DNA of 40,529 nucleotides, from NCBI GenBank assembly GCA_035541265.1, contig DATKNQ010000211.1, positions 1 to 40,529 of the forward strand, given 5' to 3'. The DNA is from Bog-159 sp035541265. Its GTDB lineage: Bacteria > Acidobacteriota > Terriglobia > Bryobacterales > Bryobacteraceae. The notes beneath the pieces were generated by a model. That model was not told where the DNA came from. It did not search any database and saw only the letters and a list, made by a program, of their open reading frames with translations. Position 1 is the first letter of the stretch, and each line of letters opens with the position of its first letter. This document shows positions 22,245 through 30,133 of this stretch, piece by piece. The translations under genes and the position numbers were made by a program.

Positions 22245-23684
22245 CTATTCCGGTACGATCAGGTTCATCAGATCCTGGCCCAGATTATCCAACACCGTTA
22301 ATACCTGTGCCGTAGCCTGGTAAGCCTGTTGAAACTGGAGTACCGCGGTAGCCTCTTTGTCGAGGGACACGCCCGAGATTTGATCGCGCAGCGAGGTAGC
22401 TTGTGCCACGACCTGCTGCTGAGTCTGTTGGTTGGCCGTGGCCGTCGCGTTTTCCTGCCCGGCATCCGACGCCATCTGCCCGAAATACTCGATATAGCTC
22501 ATGCCATTGATAGTGCCCTGAGTGCCTGTCGGATCTTCCAACGCGGCCAGGGCATTAGCGTTGCCGTTGGAGTTGCCGGACGCATCCACCGGCGCCAGCT
22601 CGCTACCCGTAATTGACGGGTTCAGCGCCAATGTCGCGGCGGCGTTCGCCGGATTCGAGCTATCGTAAGTGAACAGCGCCGTGCCGTTGGCGGCGCCCGG
22701 GGCCGTAGACACGGTTCCCGACTCCAGAATCTGGTTGACCGTGTCGGCCAGCCCTTGGGCAAGCTGATTGATGGTGCCTTGTTGCTGCGAATCGCCCAGA
22801 ATGCCGGCCAGGACGCGATTGCGCGTGTCGAGTAATCCGCCTAACTGTCCGCTGTCAATCTGAGAAGTAATGTCATTACCATTGGAATCGATGATGTGAT
22901 CCGTGGGGAGTGACTGTGAATAGATGGGCGCCGGCTGGGTATCCACGGACACATTGGCGCTGAGCGTGTTCTGCTGAGTTCCGATGACCAGCGGAGTGCC
23001 GCCCGCCAACAGCACCGTCACGGTTCCGTCGCTTTGTGTAACCGTGCTGAAGTTAGTCAGTTGCGAAAGATTGTCAAGCGCGCTGTATAATTGCGCTTCC
23101 TCCCCGGGATCTGGCTGGGTGGATTGCAGGCGCTGTACATTGTACTGTTGAATCTGACCGGCGATGGTGTTGATTTGTTGGACAGTAGAACTCACTTGGC
23201 TGTCGATTTGCGAGGCGGTCTGCGTGAGGGAGTTGTCCAGCCCATTAAATGCCTGAGCCAGGTTATTCGCCGCTGTAAGTACATTCTGCTGTGCCGCGCT
23301 ATCGCTGGGTGTCGCGCTCCAGGCCGAGAAGCTTTGGAATAAAGCGCTCAGCGCGGAAGAGACGCCGCTCGTGCCGGTCACATCGAAGTAACTCTGGATC
23401 GCGCTGGTATTCTGCGCCTGAGCCGTGTAATAACCGAGCATCTGGGTTTGGCTCTCGACGGCCTCTTCCGCATACGGGTCGCGCGAATTATCCAGCCCGG
23501 CGGAAGACAGCCCGCCCACTAACCCGCCAGTGATGTCCATTGGCATGGCTTCCAGATTCAACTGCTGCGCCGCATAACCAGGGGTCGAGGCGTTGTCGAC
23601 GTTATTCTGGATGACGCTCAGCGCCTGCTGCAGCACATCCAGCGCGTTGCCGGCCGCGGCCATCGATGAAGTAATACCCGACAT
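22245..23684 (-). CDS. flgK: Hook-filament junction protein FlgK
   Basis: The 479-residue protein starts MSGITSSMAAAGNALDVLQQ and has IQNNVDNASTPGYAAQQ, the rod/hook-family N-terminal motif (N-N-x-A-T-P-G-Y). The FlgK-specific middle includes DVTGTSGVSSALSALFQSFS. The C-terminal part has SLDKEATAVLQFQQAYQATA, the classic ending of hook-associated proteins. It is slightly shorter than enterobacterial FlgK. It follows the flgN-like gene by 5 bp and precedes flgL. Confidence 0.95.
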   Translation of the reverse strand: MSGITSSMAAAGNALDVLQQALSVIQNNVDNASTPGYAAQQLNLEAMPMDITGGLVGGLSSAGLDNSRDPYAEEAVESQTQMLGYYTAQAQNTSAIQSYFDVTGTSGVSSALSALFQSFSAWSATPSDSAAQQNVLTAANNLAQAFNGLDNSLTQTASQIDSQVSSTVQQINTIAGQIQQYNVQRLQSTQPDPGEEAQLYSALDNLSQLTNFSTVTQSDGTVTVLLAGGTPLVIGTQQNTLSANVSVDTQPAPIYSQSLPTDHIIDSNGNDITSQIDSGQLGGLLDTRNRVLAGILGDSQQQGTINQLAQGLADTVNQILESGTVSTAPGAANGTALFTYDSSNPANAAATLALNPSITGSELAPVDASGNSNGNANALAALEDPTGTQGTINGMSYIEYFGQMASDAGQENATATANQQTQQQVVAQATSLRDQISGVSLDKEATAVLQFQQAYQATAQVLTVLDNLGQDLMNLIVPE

Positions 23685-23689
23685 GATCG

Positions 23690-24058
23690 TTAACCCACCA
23701 ATACATGCTCCGGCGCGGCCTGCGGCTCACCGGCGGTCTGTCCGGAGGCATCATAAGGCGGCAGCGCGCCAACCACGCGCAGCGTAAGGCCGCGATGAAT
23801 GGCGGCGCACGCATCCACCAGGCGGCTCATAGCCGAGATATCGCGGCGCAGGCCCAGGATTGCCGGCTGCAGACCGTTTGCCGCGCCGGCCTTTCCTTGA
23901 GAGAGCAAATCGACCGCCGTTTTCAACGCGGCCGCCGATTCCTGCAGCAACAGGCAGGAGGCTTCAATGCTCTCCAGATTCGCCGCATTCCATTGCTTGA
24001 GTGCCCGGCGTATGCCGTCCCGCGCGCGCTCGATCGATTGAGCCGGATCACCGCACAT
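23690..24058 (-). CDS. flgN: FlgN-like export chaperone
   Basis: The 122-residue helical protein has a central helix IEASCLLLQESAAALKTAVDLL followed by a second one around LQPAILGLRRDISAMSRLVDACAAI. These hydrophobic/Glu-rich helices resemble the FlgN/type III chaperone fold, but the sequence match is weak. The position, between flgM and flgK, is the strongest clue, because FlgN is the chaperone of FlgK and FlgL. The last ~20 residues are a Pro/Ala tail. The ATG overlaps the flgM stop (TGATG). Confidence 0.65.
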   Translation of the reverse strand: MCGDPAQSIERARDGIRRALKQWNAANLESIEASCLLLQESAAALKTAVDLLSQGKAGAANGLQPAILGLRRDISAMSRLVDACAAIHRGLTLRVVGALPPYDASGQTAGEPQAAPEHVLVG

Positions 24059-24375
24059 CAGAGCTTCCCGCCCCAGTCACCGAGGCTTTGCGAGACAATG
24101 GCGCGGCTCACTTGCGTGGAATCCACGTTGTACTGGCCGCTGCGATAGAGCGCCGTCAGTTGCTTGACGCGGCCGGCCTGCTGCGCTTGCTGGGCCGAAC
24201 TGGCGGCCGCCACGTTCTGCGACAGTGAGGAAATGTCGACGCTGTCGGTGCCCCGGCTTCCGGACCGGCCGGCAGGCGAGCCCGCGGAGCCGGGCGAATG
24301 CGAAATCTCGTCAGCGTGTCCGATGCCGGACGTCGCGGCGCCGGCCAAACTGTCGTTTTGAATTCTTATGCTCAT
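24058..24375 (-). CDS. flgM: Anti-sigma-28 factor FlgM
   Basis: The 105-residue protein is disordered in its first ~60 residues (Ser/Gly/Ala/Asp-rich) and has the FlgM C-terminal region at ~68-105: RVKQLTALYRSGQYNVDSTQ followed by VSRAIV. That region binds sigma-28 (FliA). FlgM is exported when the hook is complete, which frees sigma-28 for late genes such as fliC. It leads the flgM-flgN-flgK-flgL-fliM run. The ATG has AGGTG just 2 nt upstream, which is close. fliA is not in the window. Confidence 0.85.
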   Translation of the reverse strand: MSIRIQNDSLAGAATSGIGHADEISHSPGSAGSPAGRSGSRGTDSVDISSLSQNVAAASSAQQAQQAGRVKQLTALYRSGQYNVDSTQVSRAIVSQSLGDWGGKL

Positions 24376-24454
24376 ACACCTGAAAAGGCCGTTAACATCT
24401 TAACCCGAAGCTAGCGCAAGTGACTATGGTTATCGATAGATAAGCAAAGTTAAC

Positions 24455-24474
24455 AATGGTTGTCATTAACCATT
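24455..24474. repeat. Inverted repeat AATGGTT-N6-AACCATT between flgM and the sigma-54 activator gene
   Basis: Perfect 7 bp arms (24455-24461 and 24468-24474) around 6 nt lie in an unusually AT-rich 159 bp divergent spacer. Nearby are TTATC-GATA-GATAA (a 5 bp inverted repeat) and two GTTAAC sites. This could be an operator for the activator itself or for another regulator. I found no GG-N10-GC pair on the flgM side. Confidence 0.35.
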
Positions 24475-24534
24475 TGGATTAGAAATCAGGGAGTAGTCCG
24501 GCAGGCAATTTCCGCTTACTATGGGTACTTACAA

Positions 24535-25926
24535 ATGCCACCGAAAGTCCTCTGTGTTCTGAACCCGCCGGCTCCTTCCGGGGTGGAATTAAACGAGATA
24601 TTAGTAGATTTCGATCTGCTATCGATCGCTCCGGGCCGGGAGAACATCGCCGACGTCAATCTGGACGGCATGGACTGTGTGTTGATCACGGGCAGCATGC
24701 CATCTTCTGACGCGGTTGACCTCCTGGGCCAGCTTCATTCCCTCGATCCCGCGATGCCGGTGATCTTCTGGGATCCGGAGATGCGCGCCACCGACGCGGT
24801 CCGGCTGATTCGCGCGGGTGCTCAGCACTGCGTGGGGTACCGGGATCCGTTTGCCGCCCTGCACGACGCGCTGACCAATGCCGTGGAGTATCGCCGGCAG
24901 GTGCTGCGGGCGCGCGCGCAGGCGTCGCCGCGAGAGCCCTGGCGGGAGTTTCTGGTGGGCCAGAGCCGCGCCATGGAAACGGTGGCCGAAGCCATCCGCC
25001 TGATCGGGCCGCGGCGCTGCACGGTGCTGATCAGCGGCGAGACGGGAACCGGCAAGGAAATAGTGGCCCGCGCCTTGCACATGGCAAGCCCGCGCGCGAA
25101 CCAGCCGTTGGTATCCATCAACTGCAGCGCCCTGCCGGAAAGCCTGCTCGAGGCGGAGCTGTTCGGACACGTGAAGGGCGCGTTCACCGGCGCGATCGCC
25201 TCGCGCATCGGACGTTTCGAGCAAGCCAATCGCGGCACGCTGTTTCTTGACGAGATCGGCGACATGCCCATCGAGCTGCAGGCGAAGCTGCTGCGTGTGC
25301 TCCAGGATCGCGAAATCCAACGGCTCGGGAGTCCCGAAAATACGCGCGTCGACGTACGGGTCATCGCCGCCACCAACGTGAATCTCGCCGAACGCGTGCG
25401 GCAAGGGCGGTTCCGGGAAGATCTTTTCTACCGGCTGAATGTGGTGCCCTTGGAGGTGCCGCCGCTGCGCAAACGCGAAAGCGACGTTCCGCTGCTGGCG
25501 GAACATTTCGTGCGCAAGATCTGCCGGCTGGAAGGCATCCCACACAAGCAGGTGCCGCTCGAGGTCCTGCATCGTCTCCGCTGCTGCCCCTGGCCGGGCA
25601 ACGTGCGCCAGCTTGAGAACGCCGTCGAAATGGCTGTCGCGATGAGCGGTGAGCGCGAGATTCTCAACGCCGGCGATTTCGGGCTGAGCAAGTCACTCTG
25701 CCCCGAACTGGTGCCTGCGCGGGCCAGCGGAGATGCGATGGACTCGCCGGAGTGGACCGACTTCGCCACCGCCGTCAGCCAGTTCGAGCACAGCATGCTG
25801 AAGCAGGCGCTCTCCAAGACGGCCGGCAATCGCACCGCCGCGGCAGAGCTGTTGGGAATGAAGCGCACTACGCTGATCATGAAGCTGCGCAGCTTCGAGA
25901 ATGCAGATGCGCTTCGCGCCAGTTAG
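24535..25926 (+). CDS. Sigma-54-dependent activator with degenerate receiver (FleQ/FlrA-like flagellar master regulator)
   Basis: I use the ATG at 24535 (MPPKVLCVLNPP); the frame extends upstream only from a TTG inside the AT-rich operator-like region. Residues 1-120 resemble a receiver domain, but the phosphorylated Asp is replaced by Thr52 (LITGSMP). Residues ~138-375 are the AAA+ domain: Walker A GETGTGKE at 168-175, the sigma-54 contact motif GAFTGA at 215-220, Walker B GTLFLDE at 234-240, and the arginine-finger region further on. A Fis-type helix-turn-helix (KTAGNRTAAAELLGMKRTTL) lies near 430-455. Such proteins turn on sigma-54 promoters, and a match lies before flgB. FleQ and FlrA also lack a normal receiver, so it may act by expression level or ligand. 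It diverges from flgM. Confidence 0.9.
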   Translation: MPPKVLCVLNPPAPSGVELNEILVDFDLLSIAPGRENIADVNLDGMDCVLITGSMPSSDAVDLLGQLHSLDPAMPVIFWDPEMRATDAVRLIRAGAQHCVGYRDPFAALHDALTNAVEYRRQVLRARAQASPREPWREFLVGQSRAMETVAEAIRLIGPRRCTVLISGETGTGKEIVARALHMASPRANQPLVSINCSALPESLLEAELFGHVKGAFTGAIASRIGRFEQANRGTLFLDEIGDMPIELQAKLLRVLQDREIQRLGSPENTRVDVRVIAATNVNLAERVRQGRFREDLFYRLNVVPLEVPPLRKRESDVPLLAEHFVRKICRLEGIPHKQVPLEVLHRLRCCPWPGNVRQLENAVEMAVAMSGEREILNAGDFGLSKSLCPELVPARASGDAMDSPEWTDFATAVSQFEHSMLKQALSKTAGNRTAAAELLGMKRTTLIMKLRSFENADALRAS

Positions 25927-25939
25927 GCGCCTGCCCGAA

Positions 25940-28474
25940 CTATTCATACCGTAGCGATTGCATCGGGTCGATACGCGCCGCGCGCCGCGCCGGACTCCAC
26001 GCAGCCGCCAGACCCGTAGAGGCCAGCAGCAGAATTACGGCCGCGAAACTGACCGGATCGCCGGGGTGCAGGCCGGGCACCAGAAAGATGGCTAGCGGCT
26101 TCACCAGGAAAACGGTGCAGGCGAGGCCCATGATCGACCCAGCCAGAACAAGCCGCGCGGCGCTGGCCAGCACCATGCGGGCGATGCCGCGGCGGTCCGC
26201 ACCGAGCGCCAGGCGCACGCCGATTTCGCGCGTGCGGCGGTTGACCGAATAGACCATGACGCCGTACAATCCGATGGCCGCGAGCAGCAGGCCCAACACG
26301 CCCACGCCGCCCAACAGGACCGCGCCCACCTGACTCGGCAGAAACGCCAGGCCGATGCTCGAATACAAAGTGGCAACCTCCAGACCCGCATTCGGATCGA
26401 TGTGCCGGAGCGCGTTATGTACCGCGCGCAACTGCTCTATTGGGGGAATGGCAGACCTCACGACGAACTGGATTCGAGTCCGATCGTTCTTGATCTGGGA
26501 AAAATCCTCGTAAAGCTGGGCCTCGTCGTCCTCGCCGATCGTCATATTCTTCGTGTCCCCCGCGATGCCCACGACCACATAGGGCTTGCTGGTGTCGAAC
26601 CAGGAGAACGCGCGGCCCAGTGGATCGCGACCGGAAAGGTAGCGCTCGGCGAACGTGCGATTGACGATCACCTGGTGGACCGCGCTGTCGCCTGGCGAAG
26701 GGAATGTTCGTCCACGCAGGATGGGGATGCTCATCACGCGAAAATAATCTGGAGAGACAGCATTCCAGTGAATGCGTGTCTGAACCCGCTTGCCGGTATC
26801 GATGAGGGTGATCGGGTAGCCATTAATGGTCGAGTCGGTAAACGGGACGATTTGTGCGGCAGCGCTGGCTTCGACGCCCGGGATAGCGGCGAGTGCGCGC
26901 AGACCGCCGGCTACGTAGGCCCGCTTTCTTTGCGTGTCCTTGTAGGCCACGGGCGGGAGGTTGACCGCGGCGCGTAGCGTGTGGCGGACGTCGAAGCCGG
27001 GACTGATGGATTGGGCGCGCCAGAGATTGCGCAGAAACAGCATGCCCGCCGCCAACACCGCCACGGAAAGAGCCACCTGCACGGCAACCAGCACACGCTG
27101 GCCCCGCAGGCGGCTCTCGCGGCGCATATCCGGCATGATCGTGCGCTTCACGGATCGCCAAGCGGGCAGCATCCCGCTCGCCAGCGTGGCGAAGCCGGTG
27201 AGCGCCATCGCGTACGTCATCACGCGCCAGTCCAGGTGCAGATGCAAGCGGATGGGAAATGGCAGCGGGAGCCGGAGACGCGCGAGTCCGAAGCCCATCG
27301 CCTGATGCAGCATCAGACCCAGCGCCGCGCCCGCCATGGCCAGCAGCAGGCTCTCGATCAGTAACTGCTGGAACAAGCGGCCGCGGCCGGCGCCCAGCGA
27401 CACACGCGTGGCCAGTTCCTGACGGCGGCTCGATCCGCGCGCCAGCAACAGGCTGGCCACATTCAAACACGCCACCAACAGCACCAGTCCGACGACCACC
27501 ATGAGCATGGCGAAGAACAATCCCATGGTCTGCACCTGGTTCTCTTGTGCGAGGCGGTCGAAGCCGCCCACGCGTGTCACCGAGCAGTTGACTTCATATG
27601 GGAACGAATCGGGCAGAGCCTGATTGAGACGTCGCGCCAGCGTGAGGGCACCGGCACGCGCCTGTCCCAGCGTCATTCCGGGCATGAGCCGCGCGTATAT
27701 GGCGAGGTACGTGTTATCGAGATAGCGCGGCACGAAAACGTCAGGCGAAAAGCCAAACCCGATGAGCGTGCGATGATCGGCGGGCAGGATGCCCACGACG
27801 GTGTAAGCCCGGCCATCCAGCCGGATCGCGCGGCCGACAATCGCTGAATCGGCGTGCAACTCTGTGCGCCAGAAATGGTCGCTCACCACCGCCACCGCGG
27901 CCGAATCCGTGGGGCCGAAGCCGCGCCCTTGAGCCATCGGGGTGCCCAACGCCGCGAAATAGTTGGTGGTGGTCTGTACACAGAAAACCTGGCGGGTGTC
28001 GGCACCGTTATCGAAGTTGATGAAAGTTTCTTCGTTGGCCCCCACCACATCCTGAAAGAGTCCACTGGCGCGCACGAACTCGACGACGTCGGCGCGGGCA
28101 TGGCTGTTGCCGCCCAGGATCACGGAGACCACAGACCCAGGGTCGTGTACCGACGGTTGGCTCAGGAGGAATTCGACCGCCAGGGAAAAGATGCCGGTGT
28201 TCACGCCGATCCCCAGACCCAGCGAGAGCAGCGCGGTGATCACCAGCGCGGGGCTGCGCCGCAGGCTGCGCAAGCTGTAGAGCAGGTCGCGCCACCAGTT
28301 CTCCATCCACTGAAAGCGCCACAGCTCGCGCGCTTGCTCCTTAACGAACGTGGTGTTGCCCATCGGAATGGGATTGCCGTGCAGTGCGGCCATCTCGCGA
28401 TGGAAGGCGAGCTCGGCTTCGATGTCTTGTTCCATCGAGCGGCGGCGAAGCAGTTTCAACCAGAGGCGTCGCAT
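25940..28474 (-). CDS. ADOP-type ABC transporter permease (MacB/FtsX fold)
   Basis: The 844-residue protein begins with a soluble helical piece (MRRLWLKLLRRRSMEQDIEAEL) found in acidobacterial 'duplicated orphan permease' proteins. The body holds two MacB_PCD/FtsX halves: membrane helices near 75-100, 325-350, 380-400 and 430-460 for the first half, and 730-760, 790-810 and 815-835 for the second. The periplasmic domains lie between. The signature SLRSLRRSPALVITALLSLG lies near 67-86, and the C-terminal motif is RRTREIGVRLALGADRRGI. No ATPase gene is adjacent, as is usual for these orphans; substrates are unknown. A PadR gene sits 18 bp upstream in the same operon. Confidence 0.88.
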   Translation of the reverse strand: MRRLWLKLLRRRSMEQDIEAELAFHREMAALHGNPIPMGNTTFVKEQARELWRFQWMENWWRDLLYSLRSLRRSPALVITALLSLGLGIGVNTGIFSLAVEFLLSQPSVHDPGSVVSVILGGNSHARADVVEFVRASGLFQDVVGANEETFINFDNGADTRQVFCVQTTTNYFAALGTPMAQGRGFGPTDSAAVAVVSDHFWRTELHADSAIVGRAIRLDGRAYTVVGILPADHRTLIGFGFSPDVFVPRYLDNTYLAIYARLMPGMTLGQARAGALTLARRLNQALPDSFPYEVNCSVTRVGGFDRLAQENQVQTMGLFFAMLMVVVGLVLLVACLNVASLLLARGSSRRQELATRVSLGAGRGRLFQQLLIESLLLAMAGAALGLMLHQAMGFGLARLRLPLPFPIRLHLHLDWRVMTYAMALTGFATLASGMLPAWRSVKRTIMPDMRRESRLRGQRVLVAVQVALSVAVLAAGMLFLRNLWRAQSISPGFDVRHTLRAAVNLPPVAYKDTQRKRAYVAGGLRALAAIPGVEASAAAQIVPFTDSTINGYPITLIDTGKRVQTRIHWNAVSPDYFRVMSIPILRGRTFPSPGDSAVHQVIVNRTFAERYLSGRDPLGRAFSWFDTSKPYVVVGIAGDTKNMTIGEDDEAQLYEDFSQIKNDRTRIQFVVRSAIPPIEQLRAVHNALRHIDPNAGLEVATLYSSIGLAFLPSQVGAVLLGGVGVLGLLLAAIGLYGVMVYSVNRRTREIGVRLALGADRRGIARMVLASAARLVLAGSIMGLACTVFLVKPLAIFLVPGLHPGDPVSFAAVILLLASTGLAAAWSPARRAARIDPMQSLRYE

Positions 28475-28492
28475 GGGTATCCTGGTGCGTGC

Positions 28493-28831
28493 TTACGGCT
28501 GCCGCGAAAGCACGCGCTCGACGCCCAGCGACAGACGGTTCCAGGTCTGCTGCTCGGCGGCGAGCAGCTTGCGGCCGCGGCGGGTGATCTCGTAATACTT
28601 GGCTTTGCGCTTGTTTTCGGAGAGTCCCCATTTGGCCGCGATGGCGCCGTCGAGCTCGAGGCGGTAGAGGGCCGGGTAGAGCGAGCCTTCTTCCACTTTC
28701 AGCGCCTCGCCGGACAGCAAATGGATGGTCTGGGCTATGGAATAGCCGTGCAGCGGACCGCGCTGCAGCGCGTGCAGGATCAGCAGATCGAGAGTGCCCT
28801 GCAGGAGCATGGGGGAATCGGATTTGGCCAT
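28493..28831 (-). CDS. PadR-family transcriptional regulator
   Basis: The 112-residue winged-helix protein has LLQGTLDLLILHALQRGPLH, GYSIAQTIHL and VEEGSLYPALYRLELDGAIA, the PadR fold, and YYEITRRGRKLLAAE. PadR proteins usually repress an adjacent transporter gene and release DNA on binding a ligand. It is the first gene before the ADOP permease, a pairing common in Acidobacteria. The ATG has AGGAGG 7 nt upstream (28839-28844). Its promoter overlaps a long inverted repeat, which fits autoregulation. Confidence 0.92.
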   Translation of the reverse strand: MAKSDSPMLLQGTLDLLILHALQRGPLHGYSIAQTIHLLSGEALKVEEGSLYPALYRLELDGAIAAKWGLSENKRKAKYYEITRRGRKLLAAEQQTWNRLSLGVERVLSRQP

Positions 28832-28850
28832 TCGTGCGCCTCCTATGATG

Positions 28851-28890
28851 ATCTAGGGATAGTATGCGGCAGTCTGCCCTAGATTGTCAA
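28851..28890 (-). promoter_or_regulatory. PadR-ADOP promoter with palindromic operator
   Basis: On the minus strand TTGACA (28890-28885) and CATACT (28866-28861) are separated by 18 nt. The boxes are overlapped by the inverted repeat ATCTAGGG (28884-28877) and CCCTAGAT (28858-28851), and by the smaller palindrome GGCAG-A-CTGCC between them. Binding by PadR here would block the promoter. Confidence 0.6.
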
Positions 28891-28933
28891 GGGGAACGCG
28901 CTGGAGGTCAACTCGCGCGAGAATGAGGTTATG

Positions 28934-29232
28934 GTGCGTCCTGGAAACGGCCAAAATCCCATAGATAAGGTACGACAACTCCAACGCAAGCTATATGTGT
29001 GTGCCAAGCAGAGCAGGACGCGGCGCTTCCATGCGCTGTACGACCGGAGCTGGCGTCGCTGGCAGTACCGGCGAAGCGGGCAGCGGCCGACGAAGCGGGC
29101 TCCATTTACGGGCGATCCGCTCTACGGGATGGGTTTGCACAAATTGATAGGCACGGTGAAATACCCGGCGCAAGCCACACCCAGAAGATCATCGTTAAGC
29201 CGTGTGCCGGCCAACCGCATGCACGGTTTGAA
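28934..29232 (+). mobile_element. Degenerate, deleted group II intron remnant
   Basis: The segment begins near GTGCG (28934-28938), the usual 5' end of group II introns. It then encodes NPIDKVRQLQRKLYVCAKQS and TRRFHALYDRSWRR, which match the N-terminus of LtrA-type intron reverse transcriptase/maturases. After ~45 residues the similarity stops, the frames are broken, and the catalytic YADD region is absent. Near the 3' end a domain V-like hairpin is preserved at 29197-29229: AAGCCGTGTGC paired with GCACGGTTT and the AGC triad. So almost all of the protein and most of the ribozyme are missing. It must be immobile by itself. It lies between the PadR-ADOP operon and the next gene. Confidence 0.7.
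29197..29229 (+). ncRNA. Group II intron domain V-like hairpin
   Basis: A 33 nt hairpin, AAGCCGTGTGCCGG then CCAA then CCGCATGCACGGTTT, resembles the 34 nt catalytic domain V, including the AGC triad at 29198-29200. It sits at the end of the maturase-like remnant. Confidence 0.55.
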
Positions 29233-29286
29233 AGGGGAAATTAGAACCGGGCTGGTGTAAACCAGTACCGCGCTAAAATTCTACCA

Positions 29287-29757
29287 ATGCGTGGATGGTT
29301 GCCGATCGTTTTGCTTTGTGCCTGGCCGGTGCTGGCGGACAAGTACACAGGGCCGCGTCCTCCCAAACCTGATCTGCCTTACCTGATGCATGCCGACAAC
29401 CTGGTGCCGGCCGAGAGCGCGCAGGCTAGGCAGGAACAGCGCAAGGGCGAAGTGGTTTATGTGATTCCCGGCGCCAACTCCACGGCGCGTACGCCACTGG
29501 GCTCGCCGGCGTTTCTGATTCTGACGGATCAACTCCAGCCGGACCGCCTGCAGCTCTACCAGCTACAATCCAAGGGCGGCCAGCGCGAAGTGCTTTTTGC
29601 CCGTAAGAAGAAGCAGGTGGCGCGTCCCATGCGGCTCAGAGTCACCAAGCTGGATGATAATCTCTACAAGATCGAAGTGGACGAGTTACTGGAAAACGGC
29701 GAGTATTCGCTGTCGCCGGCCGATTCGAACCAGGTTTTCTGTTTCCAGGTCTATTGA
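29287..29757 (+). CDS. Small secreted protein of unknown function
   Basis: I do not recognise this 156-residue protein. Residues 1-17 are a signal peptide (MRGWLPIVLLCAWPVLA, cleavage before DKY). The rest is soluble and beta-rich, starting with a Pro-rich PRPPKPDLPYLMHADNLVPA, then VVYVIPGANSTARTPLGSPAF and ENGEYSLSPADSNQVFCFQVY at the end. Such proteins are likely exported to the periplasm or cell surface. The ATG has no ribosome-binding site, but TAAAAT (29274-29279) lies exactly 7 nt upstream. The preceding intron remnant ends close to this promoter. Confidence 0.75.
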   Translation: MRGWLPIVLLCAWPVLADKYTGPRPPKPDLPYLMHADNLVPAESAQARQEQRKGEVVYVIPGANSTARTPLGSPAFLILTDQLQPDRLQLYQLQSKGGQREVLFARKKKQVARPMRLRVTKLDDNLYKIEVDELLENGEYSLSPADSNQVFCFQVY

Positions 29758-29915
29758 CCGCGCGGTTCGCCGGCCGCGAGCCGCAGCGCGGCCGAAGCCA
29801 CGCGCCGCAACGGCCGCAGCATCGCGCAAGACGAGGCTACTTGCGTCGTTTTTGAGACCGCGCACGCGGTCGTCTCCCATTCCGGGAGGATCTTGCGTCC
29901 ACAACTCCTGCGCGC

Positions 29916-30121
29916 TCAGCTCAAATCGCGCAACAGGTTCGCCGCGTCCAAATCGATCTGTCCCGTCAGTACGATCACCGCGCCCGCGCCGCTCCGCGAC
30001 ACCGTCACGCGGGGAGTCTCATGTGGAAGAGGTTCCAACAAGACCGATAATTCTTTTGCGGTGGCGTCAAGCTCGTGCGCCGGCCAGCGGCAATCTTATC
30101 GGCGCGGTCTGCCGCCGGCAT
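29916..30121 (-). pseudogene. Frameshifted small gene downstream of the GDPD gene
   Basis: The 376 bp gap after the GDPD gene holds two short matching halves in different frames. From the ATG at 30121 the frame gives PAADRADKIAAGRR. A shift near 30080 would join ELDATAKELSVLLEPL and VTVSRSGAGAVIVLTGQIDL, which end at a stop at 29916. The second half has normal coding third positions but no start codon of its own. Its pattern slightly resembles Pcc1-type small proteins, which I do not assert. It may be a real broken gene or a sequencing error. Confidence 0.35.
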
Positions 30122-30133
30122 TAGCGGGGCCCG

